Positions 52,758-63,157 of a stretch of 64,000 nucleotides of DNA are shown piece by piece. Location of the stretch: contig JAMSKV010000015.1 of the NCBI GenBank assembly GCA_024515975.1, positions 1-64,000 of the forward strand. Direction: 5' to 3'. Positions within the stretch are counted from its first letter, which is position 1; each line of letters starts with the position of its first letter. Made by a program: the position numbers and the translations under genes. The DNA is from Endosaccharibacter trunci (lineage in GTDB: Bacteria; Pseudomonadota; Alphaproteobacteria; Acetobacterales; Acetobacteraceae). The notes beneath the pieces were generated by a model. It had not been told where the DNA came from. It did not search any database and worked only from the letters and a program-made list of their open reading frames with translations.

Positions 52758-53943
52758 CGTGCTCCCGGCGGGTCCGGTTCCGGGTGGTGTCCCGTTCTGC
52801 CGCCGCGCGCTGATCATACGCATCGACGATCCTGGCGACCAGCGGATGACGCACCACGTCGCGGCTCTCGAACCGCGCGAAGCCGATTCCGGGCAGGCCT
52901 TCCAGCGTTTCCACCGCGTCGCGCAGCCCCGAAGACACCCCGTTCGGCAGATCGATCTGGCTGAGATCGCCGTTGATCGCCATGCGCGTGCCGGAGCCCA
53001 TACGGGTCAGGAACATCTTCATCTGCGCGACGGTGGTGTTCTGCGCCTCGTCCAGGATCACGAAGGCATGCGCCAGCGTGCGTCCGCGCATGAAGGCCAG
53101 CGGCGCCACCTCGATCTCGCCCGAGGTCATCCGTCGCAGCACCTGGTCGCCCGGCATCATGTCGTGCAGCGCGTCGTAGAGCGGGCGCAGATAGGGGTCG
53201 ATCTTTTCCTTCAGATCGCCGGGCAGGAAACCCAGCCGCTCGCCGGCTTCCACGGCGGGACGGGACAGGACGATCCGGTCCACGCGCCCGGCCTGGAGCA
53301 TTGCCACGGCCTGCGCCACGGCGAGATAGGTCTTGCCCGTTCCCGCCGGCCCGACGCCGAACACCATCTCATGGCTGTTCAGCATGTCCATGTAGGCTGC
53401 CTGGCCCGGCGAACGCGGTTCGATCGCGCCGCGTTTGGTGCGGATCGCGGGCAGGTCGCCGAAGGGCAGCTTGGGATCCTCCGATCCCTGCAGGATCGCC
53501 GGTCCCGGCAGACCCTGGAACCGTCCCGACTGCGCGCCGCCGATGCGTCCGGCCATACGGTCCTCCTTTTTTGGGTCCAGCACGTCATGATGGATGTCGG
53601 ACATGCGAATGGCCGCGTCCACATCGGCGGAATCGATCGAGCGGCCGTCTTCCAGACGGCGGTACAACGCGCCCAGTGTCGATCGCGCGAGCGCCACGCG
53701 CCCCGGATCGCCGGCGATGGAGACGCGGTTGCCCCTGCAGGCGAGACGGACGCCGAGCCCTTGCTCGAGGCGCACCAGATGCCGGTCATGGTCGCCCAGC
53801 AGGAGCTGCAGCAAGGTGTTGTCGTTGAATTGCAGGGTGGCGCTGCGCGAATCCGCACCCGCTCCAACCATCCCCACACCGGTACGAGCGAACGCCTCCT
53901 GGCCGGAGGGACTGGGGGTGGGGCGGCTGGCGAGTTCGGTCAA
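52741..53943 (-). CDS. phoH: PhoH family P-loop ATPase
   Basis: A 400-residue PhoH-like ATPase (YbeZ type). An N-terminal KH-like region (about 40-125) precedes the P-loop [11 protein letters not shown] and Walker B VILDEAQN, with [21 protein letters not shown] conserved between them. YbeZ acts with YbeY in ribosome maturation. The start is TTG at 53943, overlapping the miaB stop (TTGA) with GGAGAG upstream; an internal ATG (53871) would cut the N-terminus. The neighbour ybeY overlaps its end. Confidence 0.9.
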   Translation of the reverse strand: MTELASRPTPSPSGQEAFARTGVGMVGAGADSRSATLQFNDNTLLQLLLGDHDRHLVRLEQGLGVRLACRGNRVSIAGDPGRVALARSTLGALYRRLEDGRSIDSADVDAAIRMSDIHHDVLDPKKEDRMAGRIGGAQSGRFQGLPGPAILQGSEDPKLPFGDLPAIRTKRGAIEPRSPGQAAYMDMLNSHEMVFGVGPAGTGKTYLAVAQAVAMLQAGRVDRIVLSRPAVEAGERLGFLPGDLKEKIDPYLRPLYDALHDMMPGDQVLRRMTSGEIEVAPLAFMRGRTLAHAFVILDEAQNTTVAQMKMFLTRMGSGTRMAINGDLSQIDLPNGVSSGLRDAVETLEGLPGIGFARFESRDVVRHPLVARIVDAYDQRAAAERDTTRNRTRREHDGTSK

Positions 53944-55406
53944 GCGCAGGCACTCTCCGCTACGGGGATAAACGATCCTGAAAGAGAATTGGTGAGCATT
54001 CGCTCGATCACCACCCTTCGCGTGGTGCCGATCAGCGAATCGGGCCCCTGGACGTGCACCGCCTGGAGATAGGGGCTGCGTCCGGACAGCTGACCGGGCT
54101 TGCGTCCGCGGCCTGTGAACAGAATATCCATCGTGCGGCCGACGCTGTCGGCGTTGAACCGGTCCTGCTGCTCGCGGATCAGCGCCTGCAGCTCCAGCAG
54201 ACGCGCATGCGACACCGCATCCGCCACGCGGTTCGGGGCGCCCGCGGCCGGCGTGCCCGGACGCGGCGACCAGGAGAACGAGTAGCTTTGCGCGTAGCCG
54301 ATATCGCGCACGAGCCGCATCGTTTCGGCGAAGTCGGCATCCGTCTCGCCCGGATGGCCGACGATGAAATCCGAGGACAGCGCCAGATCGGGCCGGTGCT
54401 CGCGCAGACGGTCGACCAGACGACGGTAATCATCGGCGGTATGGCCGCGATTCATCGCCTGCAGAATGCGGTCGGAGCCGCTCTGCACCGGCAGATGCAG
54501 GAACGGCATCAACTGCGGCAGATCGGCGTGGGCACGGATCAGCGCCTCGCCCATGTCACGCGGATGCGAGGTGGTATAGCGCAGACGGTCCAGGCCGGGG
54601 ATCTCGGCGAGCGCGTAGAGCAGCCGGGCGAGGTCCCAGGTCGATCCGTCCGGACCGTCGCCGTGATAGGCGTTCACGTTCTGGCCGAGCAACGAGATCT
54701 CGCGCACGCCGGATGCGGCCATGCGGCGCGCTTCCGCCAGAACCGCCGCCACCGGACGGCTGGCCTCCGCGCCGCGCGTGTAGGGCACGACGCAGAAGGA
54801 ACAGAACTTGTCGCAGCCTTCCTGCACGGTGAGGAAGGCCGTGACGCCGCCTGGGAGCTGCGGGCCTGCCGCTTCGGGCAGGAAGTCGAATTTCTGCTCG
54901 GCCGGGAAATCGGTGTCGATCACGGCGCCCGCCGCGCGCGCGGCGCGCGCCACCATCTCGGGCAGGCGATGATAGGTCTGAGGGCCCAGCACCAGATCGA
55001 CGAACGGCGCGCGCGCGACGATCTCCTTGCCTTCCGCCTGCGCCACGCAGCCGGCCACGGCCAGGACCGTGCTCTGTCCCTCGGCGGCCCGGGCTTCCTT
55101 GATCACGCGCAGGCGGCCCAGCTCGGAGAAGACCTTCTCCGACGCGCGCTCGCGGATATGGCAGGTGTTGAGGATCACCATGTCGGCGCCCTCGGGACTG
55201 TCTACCGGCGCATAGCCCAGCGGCCGCAGAACGTCGGTCATGCGGGCGCTGTCATACACGTTCATCTGGCAACCCCAGGTGATGACGTGCAGGCGCTTGG
55301 GCGCAGCGGTCCGGGTCTCGGGCAGGGGGGAGGGCGTTTCGGCGATCAGCGACATGGGCGCAGGAATCCGGTGCAGGGCGGCCCCGGTCAAGCGCGGATC
55401 ACTCAT
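53940..55406 (-). CDS. miaB: tRNA-2-methylthio-N6-isopentenyladenosine synthase MiaB
   Basis: A 488-residue radical-SAM methylthiotransferase that modifies A37 of tRNAs. The N-terminal UPF0004 domain has the cluster cysteines ([29 protein letters not shown]), the radical-SAM motif CDKFCSFC is intact, and a C-terminal TRAM domain is present. It heads a chain of overlapping genes with phoH, ybeY and corC. The start at 55406 has no clear ribosome binding site; ATG at 55355 is the alternative. Confidence 0.93.
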   Translation of the reverse strand: MSDPRLTGAALHRIPAPMSLIAETPSPLPETRTAAPKRLHVITWGCQMNVYDSARMTDVLRPLGYAPVDSPEGADMVILNTCHIRERASEKVFSELGRLRVIKEARAAEGQSTVLAVAGCVAQAEGKEIVARAPFVDLVLGPQTYHRLPEMVARAARAAGAVIDTDFPAEQKFDFLPEAAGPQLPGGVTAFLTVQEGCDKFCSFCVVPYTRGAEASRPVAAVLAEARRMAASGVREISLLGQNVNAYHGDGPDGSTWDLARLLYALAEIPGLDRLRYTTSHPRDMGEALIRAHADLPQLMPFLHLPVQSGSDRILQAMNRGHTADDYRRLVDRLREHRPDLALSSDFIVGHPGETDADFAETMRLVRDIGYAQSYSFSWSPRPGTPAAGAPNRVADAVSHARLLELQALIREQQDRFNADSVGRTMDILFTGRGRKPGQLSGRSPYLQAVHVQGPDSLIGTTRRVVIERMLTNSLSGSFIPVAESACA

Positions 55407-55672
55407 GGGGGCCTACGCCAAACGCGTGAATCGCTGCGAGAGCGTGGCGGCCGATCCGGGACACAAGGGTGGAGCTGTGGCCGATCTGACGCGAACTCCT
55501 GATCGCAGGGCGGATGCGGGGCGATTCCCGCGAGCGCCTGCCATGCAGCGATCAGGCAAAAACTCGCCTGACGGGTCAAGCGAAAAAGCACCGTTCCGGC
55601 ACTGTCACAGGATGTTCAACCGCAGCCCCGGCCGCCCCCGGCCATCCCATTCGATACGGCAGTGAGGGCCGT

Positions 55673-56677
55673 TCAGGCCTGCCGTTCGGCCCGGTTCTGA
55701 CGCAATTCGCCGCAGCCGCGGGCGATGGCGGTCCAGGCGGCCTGGCTGAGCGCCTTGCGCGAGGCGAAATCCACCGGATCGAGCGGGTCGTGCAGCCAGA
55801 TGCTGGCCCGCATGCCGCGCCAGCGGGCGAGCTGAATGAAATGCGGCGCCAGATCCATGTCGCCGTACCAGGAAAACACGGTGCGATTGGCGCGTCCCAC
55901 CGGCAGCGTGCCGAGCTGGTCGTACACGACCGAGACCGGCTGGATCAGCGGGATCTCGCCCAGGGCCGGCGGTTCGGCGGTGGCGCCGCCCTTGGCCGCG
56001 GCGAAAAAGGAGGAGTGGAACGGCAGCACGCGCGATCCGTCCGACGAGGTTCCTTCGGGAAACAGGATCAGATCGTCGCCGGCCTTGAGGCGCAGGCTCA
56101 TGTCGTCGCGCTCGCGGCCAGTGGCTTTGCGCTGACGGCTGACGAACAGGGTGCGGCCGAGCCGGGCCACGGTGCCGACAAGGGGCCAGCCGCCGACTTC
56201 CTCCTTGGCGACGAAACAGGCGTGCAGCTTGCCACCCAGCACGGGGACGTCGATCCAGGAGGAATGATTACAGACATAGATCACCGGCCGCCGTTCCGAG
56301 CGAGGGGCCTGTCCGGCCGGCTTGCCCAGAACGCGGACGCGCATGCCCATCAGCCGCGACACCACGCTCCAGTAGCACGCGGCGAACACCACCTTGCCGC
56401 GGCCGGGCAGGATCAGCATCGCCGACTGCACCACGCAGGACAGGGCGGTCCAGCCCAGGATCAGGACGATGCGGCGTGCCACGCGCAGGTTGCGCGCCAG
56501 GCGCGTGGCGCGCGACGGGCCGGGCAGCCTGCGTTCCAGCGACGGATCGTCCCATTCGGACAGCAGCGGCATGCGGCGCTTATGGCCGAGCTCCTGGCTG
56601 GGCGCGATCGACGGGGACGGGATGGGGGGCGCCGGCCGGACAGCGTGCCGGGACCGGCCGCCGGAAGCTGCCTGCAT
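55673..56677 (-). CDS. plsC: 1-acyl-sn-glycerol-3-phosphate acyltransferase PlsC-like
   Basis: A 334-residue membrane acyltransferase that makes phosphatidic acid. The catalytic motif is NHSSWIDVP (HxxxxD), followed by the FPEGTSSDG motif and LIQPVSVVY. One or two hydrophobic segments lie at about residues 70-105. The start at 56677 is uncertain: an in-frame ATG at 56572 also fits, and neither has a clear ribosome binding site. It is divergent from tamA, another envelope gene. Confidence 0.9.
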   Translation of the reverse strand: MQAASGGRSRHAVRPAPPIPSPSIAPSQELGHKRRMPLLSEWDDPSLERRLPGPSRATRLARNLRVARRIVLILGWTALSCVVQSAMLILPGRGKVVFAACYWSVVSRLMGMRVRVLGKPAGQAPRSERRPVIYVCNHSSWIDVPVLGGKLHACFVAKEEVGGWPLVGTVARLGRTLFVSRQRKATGRERDDMSLRLKAGDDLILFPEGTSSDGSRVLPFHSSFFAAAKGGATAEPPALGEIPLIQPVSVVYDQLGTLPVGRANRTVFSWYGDMDLAPHFIQLARWRGMRASIWLHDPLDPVDFASRKALSQAAWTAIARGCGELRQNRAERQA

Positions 56678-56852
56678 GGGCGGGTTCTAGCCTGTCCGGA
56701 GGCAGGACGACAATCTGCGCCGGTCTTGTGCTACAGAACAGACAACGCCGATCCGATACGCGCGAGGACCACGCCCTGAGGAACCGCCCACCCGGCCTTC
56801 GCGCCGCGCTCCTCCGTTTCCGTCGTCCGACCATCAGCGTGTTGTCCTTTTC

Positions 56853-58823
56853 ATGATCGAAACGAGATGCCGGCACGGCTCGCCGTCCGCGTCTGGCCGG
56901 TTCGTGCGGCGCGCGCTGCGCTGCGGCGCCGTCGCTGGCCTGATCGTCGCCGGCGCTTCCGTCGCGGGACTGCCGTTCGGTCAGGAGGCACGGGCGGCCG
57001 ATCCGGTCGCCTACCAGACGGTCCTCGTGCCCACCGGCAACGGCGCCGTGGATGCGGCCTTGCGGGCGTCCTCCGCTCTGATCACTCTGCAGAAAACTCG
57101 CGCGGTCAGTCCGTTCGCCCTGGCCGGGCGCGCGCGCGGGGACGAGGCGACGCTGCGCACGGCGCTGGAGAGCTTCGGCTTCTATGCCGGCCACATCACC
57201 ATCACCGTGGCCGGGAAATCGGCCGACGATCCGTCCCTGCCCAACGTTCTGGCCGCGTGGCCTTCCGGCAAGCCGGTGCCGATCCGCATCTCCGCCGAGC
57301 GCGGGCCGATGTTCCATCTGGGCGCGGTGTCCCTCGCTCTGGGGAAGGGCGAGCAACTGACCCCCGCCGAACAGGCCGCGTTCGGGTTGAAAAGCGGCCA
57401 GGATGCGGTCGCCGCCGACGTTCTGGCGGCGGGCGGACGGCTGCAAACGGCGCTGCAGGAGGACGGGCACGCGTTTGCCAGCGTCAAGCCGCCGGTGGCG
57501 ATCCTGCATCCCGACAGCCGGACGCTCGATATCCGCTACCAGGCCACGGAAGGACCACGGCTCGATATCGGCCAGATCAGCCTCGACGGGCTGAAGCACG
57601 TCAACGCCTCCTATGTCCGCAAACTGCTGCTGGTGCATCCGGGCGAGCTGTATCAGCCGAGCAAGATCGAGGCGGCGCGTCAGGATCTCGCCTCGACCGG
57701 CGTGTTCTCCAATGTCGCGGTGACCGCCGCGACCGCGCCCGCGCCGAACGGCACCCTGCCGCTCACCTTCGATTTCACCGAGGCCCTGCGCCATACCGTG
57801 GCGCTCCAGGCCGGGTATTCGACCGATCTGGGCGGCTCGGCCGGCGTCAGCTGGACGCATCGCAATCTGTTCGGCAATGGCGAGAAGTTGTCCTTGGCCG
57901 CCCTCGTCACCGGCCTTGGCGGCACCGCGCAGAACGGGCTCGGCTACGACGTGTATGCCGACCTGCTGCGGCCGTTCTTCCTGCGGCGCGACCAGTCGCT
58001 CGATCTGCGCGTGGAAGGGCTGAAGCAGAATCTCCAGGCCTACGATCAGACGGCGCTGCTCGTGCGCGGTCTGGTGAACCGCAAGATCAACAAGCAATGG
58101 ACCGTGTCCGGCGGTCTCGGCGCGGAACAGGAGCGGATTCGGCAGGAGGGCGTGTCGCGCTCCTACACGCTGGCCTTCGTGCCGCTCACGGCCAATTTCG
58201 ACAATACCGGCCTCGCCAACCCGCTGGACGATCCGACGCACGGCTTCCGGATCTCGCTCGGCGCGACGCCGAGCTACAGCTTCGGCAGCGGCGATGGAAA
58301 CGACGGCAGCACCAATACCGGCGCCAACACCTTCTTCACCATCCTTCAGGCCACCGCCTCGACCTATTTCGACCTGAACCGGATCGGGCTGACCAAACCG
58401 GGCCGCAGCGTGATCGCGGTGCGGGCCATCGTCGGCTCCGTGCAGGGCGCGGACACATTCGACCTGCCGCCCGACCAGCGACTCTATGCCGGCGGGAGCG
58501 GCACGGTGCGCGGCTTCAAGTATCAGGGCATCGGCCCGCAATTCGCCGACGGCAATCCCGTCGGCGGCACCTCGCTCGATGCGGGCACGGTCGAGTTCCG
58601 GCAGCGGATCGGCAAGAGCTTCGGGTTCGCCGCCTTCGCCGATGCCGGCCAGGTCGGCACCGGCTCGGCGCCGTTCGCCGGCACGCTGCGCGTCGGCGCC
58701 GGAATCGGTGCCCGCTACTATACCGCGATCGGCCCGATCCGCCTCGACGTCGCCGTGCCGCTGAACAAGCCGCAAGGCGGCGACAGTTTCGAACTCTATG
58801 TCGGCCTCGGGGAGGCGTTCTGA
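56853..58823 (+). CDS. tamA: TamA, Omp85-family outer-membrane assembly protein
   Basis: A 656-residue Omp85 protein with a signal peptide (cleavage near EARA-ADP), POTRA domains (about 50-300; GPMFHLGAVSLALGKGEQLT, GQISLDGLKHVNASYVRKLL) and a C-terminal 16-stranded barrel with the VRGFKYQGIGP loop. It helps insert outer-membrane proteins together with TamB, whose gene follows with a one-base overlap (TGATG). No Shine-Dalgarno sequence is obvious. Confidence 0.92.
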   Translation: MIETRCRHGSPSASGRFVRRALRCGAVAGLIVAGASVAGLPFGQEARAADPVAYQTVLVPTGNGAVDAALRASSALITLQKTRAVSPFALAGRARGDEATLRTALESFGFYAGHITITVAGKSADDPSLPNVLAAWPSGKPVPIRISAERGPMFHLGAVSLALGKGEQLTPAEQAAFGLKSGQDAVAADVLAAGGRLQTALQEDGHAFASVKPPVAILHPDSRTLDIRYQATEGPRLDIGQISLDGLKHVNASYVRKLLLVHPGELYQPSKIEAARQDLASTGVFSNVAVTAATAPAPNGTLPLTFDFTEALRHTVALQAGYSTDLGGSAGVSWTHRNLFGNGEKLSLAALVTGLGGTAQNGLGYDVYADLLRPFFLRRDQSLDLRVEGLKQNLQAYDQTALLVRGLVNRKINKQWTVSGGLGAEQERIRQEGVSRSYTLAFVPLTANFDNTGLANPLDDPTHGFRISLGATPSYSFGSGDGNDGSTNTGANTFFTILQATASTYFDLNRIGLTKPGRSVIAVRAIVGSVQGADTFDLPPDQRLYAGGSGTVRGFKYQGIGPQFADGNPVGGTSLDAGTVEFRQRIGKSFGFAAFADAGQVGTGSAPFAGTLRVGAGIGARYYTAIGPIRLDVAVPLNKPQGGDSFELYVGLGEAF

Positions 58824-61800
58824 TGCCGGACTCCACCCCTCCGGCGACGCCGCGCCGCTCCGTGCGCCGGATCGTCGCCTGGCTGCTCGGGATCCTGATC
58901 GGCCTGCCGGTCGGGCTCGTCGTTCTCGCGCTCGTGGTGGTGCCGATCGGCGCCAATACCGGGCCGGGGCGTCGGCTGATCGAGCAGCAGGCTGCGTCGC
59001 TGACCGGCGGCATGATCCGCATCGACGGGCTGGGCGGCCGCTTCCCCGATGCGCTGACCGCGCGCCGAATCCAGGTGACGGACTGGAAAGGGCCCTGGCT
59101 GACCATAGACGGGCTGCAGCTCGACTGGTCGCCGCTCGCCCTGCTCGGCATGACGGCGCATGTGGAGCGGGCGGAGGCCGAGCGCATCGTCGTCGATCGC
59201 CTGCCCAATGCGGATCCGCATGCCAAGCCGTCGCCGCCGGCAAAACCCGGCACGAAGAGCGGCCTGCATCTCGCCATCCGCATCGACTCGCTGCGGATCG
59301 CACGGTTCGAGGTCGGGCAGGCCGTCGCCGGCGCGCCGATGGTGCTGTCGGCCAATGGACACGCCCGTATCGCCGATCTGGCGCCGATCCTCGACGGCGC
59401 CGCGATCGACACCCTGCCGAACACCGATCTGGCGCTCGACATCAGGCGTCTCGATCAGCCGGGCGGCGTCACGCTCTCCACGCTGATCACCCCAGGCCGC
59501 CTCGCCCTGCACGCCGCGGTCGAGGACGGCGAGACCGGCTTCGTCGCCACTCTCGGCCATCTGCCTGTGCTGGCGCCGCTGCATCTCCGGCTCGATCTCG
59601 ACGGTCCGCGCAGCGCCGATACGCTCGCTCTCACCGGCACGGCCGGAAACACGCGCACGGGCGTGCTCGATCTCGGCGCGCATGGCGTGATCGATCTCAT
59701 AAGGCCGCATTTCGATGTGGCTCTGGCGCTGCACGCGCCGGCGATGCAGCCCTTGCCGTCCGTGAGATGGAACAGGCTGGCACTTGACGCGCATCTGGTC
59801 GGCACGCCGGCCGCGCCCGGCGGGCAGGGCACGCTCGCCATCGACGAGCTGGCCGCCTCCGGCGCCGGGGTGAACACGCTGAACGCCCGCTTCGGCGGCG
59901 ACGAGACCAGCGGTCCGATCACCCTGCATCTGGTAGCGGACGGGGTTCGCATTCCGGGTCCCAGCCCGACCCTTCTCGCCGCGGCGCCCCTGGTGCTGGA
60001 TGCGCGCTACGACCCGCATGCCGCGTCGCGTCCGGTGGAGCTGTCGCTGGCCCATCCGCTCGCCGCCATCACCGGGCGGGTGAATACGCAGCCCTCGCCC
60101 AACGGCGCGCTGCATATCGTGCTGCCGGATCTCGGTCCGCTCGCCGCTGCCGCCAGCACCGCCCTGGCCGGGCATGCGGCGCTCGATCTTGGTTTCCGCC
60201 TGTCCGGGCAGAAGGCCGATGCCACCCTGTCCGGACCGATCGTCATCACCGGTGGCCAGCCCCAGGCGGTCGGGCTCATCGGACAGACCGGGCGGATCGC
60301 GCTCGACGCCGGCAAGGATGGCAGCGATCTCGTGCTGCGCAGTCTGGCCCTCAATGGCGACGCGCTGCATCTCAAGGCCAGCGGCACCGACAAGAGCAAC
60401 GTGCTGGATGCGCGCTTCGGGCTCGATCTGCCCGCTCTGGCAAAGGCCCTCCCGAGCCTGCGCGGCGGCCTGTTGATCAGCGGCACGGCGCAGGGGCCGA
60501 CCGACGATCTGTCCGCGCATCTTCTGGCCGACGGCACCCCGGGCACGGCCACCCTGCCGCCTGGCAAGCTGCATCTGGTGGTCGACGCCGCGCATCTGCC
60601 GAAGGCGCCGCAAGGCACGATCGCTCTGGACGGCACGCTGGACCGTGCTCCGCTCACCGTGCGGGCGGAGGCGGCTCGTCTCGCCGACGGCACGCTGCAT
60701 CTGGTGCTGAACGCGCTGGACTGGAAGAGCGCCACCGGCCGCGCCGATATGAGCCTGCCGGCCGGGGCCAAACTGCCGCTGGGTTCGCTGCATCTCCACA
60801 TGGCCCGTCTGGCCGATCTGCGCGCCGTGATCGGCCAGCCGATCAGTGGCGCGGTGCAGGCCGATATCCAGACCGAGCAGCCGGCGGGCGCCGCTGCCCC
60901 GCGGGTTCTGGTGGATGTGCGCGCCGATGGCGGCACCGCAACCGCGCGGGTGGGCAAGCTCGTCCTGCAAGGCGACGTGCGCGATCCGCTTGGCAAGCTC
61001 GCGGTCAATCTGGCTCTGGATGCGAGCGGCATCGACGCCGCCGGCGTGTCCGGACGGGCCCATGCCACGGCGCGCGGCCCGGAGGACGCGCTCGACATCG
61101 CCGCGCGTGCCGACATGATCGCCGCCGGCGCGCCGGCGACGCTGGATACGTCGCTCCGGCTCGATCTGCCGCAGAAGCGGGTGGCGATCAGCCGTCTCGC
61201 CGCCACCGGCAAGGGCGAGGCGCTGCGGCTACTCGCTCCGGCTTCGGTCGCGTTCGGCGCCGAGAAATCGGTGGATCGGCTGCGTCTGTCCGTGGCGCCC
61301 GCCAGCGGCGGCGCGGCGCCCGCCTTGGTCGATCTGCGTGGGCAGATCATGCCGAAACTCGATCTCGACGCCGAGATCAGCAACGTGACGCCGGCGCTCG
61401 CCAAGCCCTTCGCACCGACGCTGGATGCAGCCGGCACGATCGGCCTGCAGGCGCATCTGACCGGCACCACCGCGGAACCGGGCGGCACGGTGCGGCTGCG
61501 AGCGACCGGGTTGAAGCTCCGCACCGGTCCGGCCGCCTCCCTGCCGCCGGCCTCCTTAAACGCCGACGTGGCGCTGGCCGGGAAGAGTGCCCGTGTGGAT
61601 GCGAGGCTGGGCGCAGGGCCGGATGTGTCGCTGACCGTGAACGGCACGGCGCCGCTCTCCGCCACCGGTCCGATCGCCCTGCGCGCGGACGGGCGCGTCG
61701 ATCTGCGCCTGGCCAATGCGGTTCTGGGTGCGCAAGGGCGCGAGGTGGAGGGCGTGGTCCAGCTCGCTTTGGCCGCGGGCGGTTCGGCGCGCGATCCGAG

Positions 61801-62989
61801 GCTGACCGGTACGATCCAGCTCAACAACGGCCAGTTCCAGGATTTCGGCCAGGGCGTGCGCCTGACCGCGATCAACGCGCTGATCCGCGCGGACGACAAG
61901 GTGATCTCCATCGACCGTCTCGTCGCCCATGCCGGCGGCGGCACCATCGGCGCAAGCGGCACGGTGGGCGCGCTGCAGCCCGGCCTGCCGGTCGATCTGC
62001 ACGTGGTCGCCAGCAAGGCGCGTCCCTTGTCGAGCGATCTGCTGACTGCGACCCTGGACGCCGATCTGCGCATTCGCGGCCAGGCGGCCACGCGCGTGGA
62101 TGTCGGCGGCACCGTCACCATCGACGGTGCCTCCATCAATGTGCCGAACGGTCTGCCGCCTTCCGTGGCGCGGCTCGACGTGATCCGTCCCGGCCAGAAG
62201 CCGCCCACGGCCAGCGATGCCGCCGCCCTGTTGATTGGGCTCGACCTGACCCTGAACGCGCCGGGGGAGATCTTCGTGCGCGGGCATGGGCTGGATGCTG
62301 AGCTGGGCGGGCGGCTGCATGTGGGCGGCACCTCGGCCGCTCCGGTGATCGCCGGCGGGTTCGATCTCCGCCGCGGCACCTTCGATCTGGCCGGAATCTC
62401 GCTCGCCTTCACCAAGGGCCGCGTCGGTTTCAACGGCGCCGGCGTCAATCACAAGATCGATCCGTCGCTCGACTTCGTGGCGCAAAGCGTCGTCAACGGG
62501 ACCGTGGCGCAGCTGAATGTCGGCGGCTACGCCTCGGCGCCGAAGATCTCGCTGAGCTCGACACCGCCTTTGCCGCAGGACCAGATCCTGGCGCTGATTC
62601 TGTTCGGGCAGGAGATGAAGTCCCTGAGCCCGCTACAGATCGCGCAGATCGCCACGGCCCTGGCCTCCCTCACCGGCTCCGGCGGCGGGTTCGATCCGCT
62701 GGGCACGCTGCGGAAATCGCTGGGTCTCGACCGTCTCTCGGTCGGCAGCGGCGGCAACAACGGCAGCGGCGCCAGCGTGGAGGCCGGCAAATACGTCGCG
62801 CGCGGCGTTTATGTCGGCGCCAAACAGGCGACCAGCGGCGGCGGCACCCAGGCCCAGGTGCAGATCGACCTGACCCGCCGGCTGAAGCTGCTGACCACAG
62901 TGGGGACCGGCGGCGTGACCACGGGCGTGATCACGCCGGAGAACGATCCCGGCAGTTCGGTCGCGCTGAAATACCAGTTTCAGTATTGA
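58823..62989 (+). CDS. tamB: TamB, AsmA-like transenvelope protein
   Basis: A 1388-residue protein anchored by one N-terminal helix (about 18-42) with a long repetitive beta-sheet groove ending in the TamB (DUF490) C-terminal domain (GTFDLAGISLAFTKGRVGFN, VAQSVVNGTVAQLNVGGYAS, LSSTPPLPQDQILALILFGQ). It spans the periplasm, working with TamA and in lipid transport to the outer membrane. ATG overlaps the tamA stop by one base. The frame extends open upstream in tamA, but homology begins at this ATG. Confidence 0.92.
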   Translation: MPDSTPPATPRRSVRRIVAWLLGILIGLPVGLVVLALVVVPIGANTGPGRRLIEQQAASLTGGMIRIDGLGGRFPDALTARRIQVTDWKGPWLTIDGLQLDWSPLALLGMTAHVERAEAERIVVDRLPNADPHAKPSPPAKPGTKSGLHLAIRIDSLRIARFEVGQAVAGAPMVLSANGHARIADLAPILDGAAIDTLPNTDLALDIRRLDQPGGVTLSTLITPGRLALHAAVEDGETGFVATLGHLPVLAPLHLRLDLDGPRSADTLALTGTAGNTRTGVLDLGAHGVIDLIRPHFDVALALHAPAMQPLPSVRWNRLALDAHLVGTPAAPGGQGTLAIDELAASGAGVNTLNARFGGDETSGPITLHLVADGVRIPGPSPTLLAAAPLVLDARYDPHAASRPVELSLAHPLAAITGRVNTQPSPNGALHIVLPDLGPLAAAASTALAGHAALDLGFRLSGQKADATLSGPIVITGGQPQAVGLIGQTGRIALDAGKDGSDLVLRSLALNGDALHLKASGTDKSNVLDARFGLDLPALAKALPSLRGGLLISGTAQGPTDDLSAHLLADGTPGTATLPPGKLHLVVDAAHLPKAPQGTIALDGTLDRAPLTVRAEAARLADGTLHLVLNALDWKSATGRADMSLPAGAKLPLGSLHLHMARLADLRAVIGQPISGAVQADIQTEQPAGAAAPRVLVDVRADGGTATARVGKLVLQGDVRDPLGKLAVNLALDASGIDAAGVSGRAHATARGPEDALDIAARADMIAAGAPATLDTSLRLDLPQKRVAISRLAATGKGEALRLLAPASVAFGAEKSVDRLRLSVAPASGGAAPALVDLRGQIMPKLDLDAEISNVTPALAKPFAPTLDAAGTIGLQAHLTGTTAEPGGTVRLRATGLKLRTGPAASLPPASLNADVALAGKSARVDARLGAGPDVSLTVNGTAPLSATGPIALRADGRVDLRLANAVLGAQGREVEGVVQLALAAGGSARDPRLTGTIQLNNGQFQDFGQGVRLTAINALIRADDKVISIDRLVAHAGGGTIGASGTVGALQPGLPVDLHVVASKARPLSSDLLTATLDADLRIRGQAATRVDVGGTVTIDGASINVPNGLPPSVARLDVIRPGQKPPTASDAAALLIGLDLTLNAPGEIFVRGHGLDAELGGRLHVGGTSAAPVIAGGFDLRRGTFDLAGISLAFTKGRVGFNGAGVNHKIDPSLDFVAQSVVNGTVAQLNVGGYASAPKISLSSTPPLPQDQILALILFGQEMKSLSPLQIAQIATALASLTGSGGGFDPLGTLRKSLGLDRLSVGSGGNNGSGASVEAGKYVARGVYVGAKQATSGGGTQAQVQIDLTRRLKLLTTVGTGGVTTGVITPENDPGSSVALKYQFQY

Positions 62990-63039
62990 TGGGGTGCTTC
63001 GCCCCGGTCATGTCGAGCGGGGGCACGTATCTGGCCGGA

Positions 63040-63140
63040 CGTTCTTCACAGAAAGAACTAAAGGATTTTCATCCGTTCGGCTGCGTGCCACGCCGCACAC
63101 CCGGAACCCGACGGATGAAAATCATCCTGCGCTTTCCCCT
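63040..63140. repeat. Convergent-end hairpin element, copy C
   Basis: GTTCTT-CACAGA-AAGAAC (63041-63058) is followed by a long inverted repeat with 13-bp perfect arms, GATTTTCATCCGT (63064-63076) and ACGGATGAAAATC (63111-63123). The stretch TTCATCCGTTYGG is shared with copy B. It lies between the convergent tamB and M1 peptidase genes. Confidence 0.6.
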
Positions 63141-63157
63141 CGAAGGAGAAGCCTCGC

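Noticed and set aside
55403-55591. 62-codon minus frame upstream of miaB
   Set aside because: Short hydrophobic start but Pro/Arg-rich remainder, no ribosome binding site; overlaps the miaB start.
56867-58822. N-terminal extension of the tamB frame through tamA
   Set aside because: The open frame continues upstream by chance in GC-rich DNA; TamB-like sequence and the coupled ATG begin at 58823.
56580-59303. 907-codon minus frame across plsC, tamA and tamB
   Set aside because: Crosses three well-supported genes, with no recognisable domain.
60007-62448. 813-codon minus frame inside tamB
   Set aside because: Antisense to the tamB coding region, Ser/Arg/Pro-rich with no motif; TamB homology on the plus strand is clear to the C-terminus.
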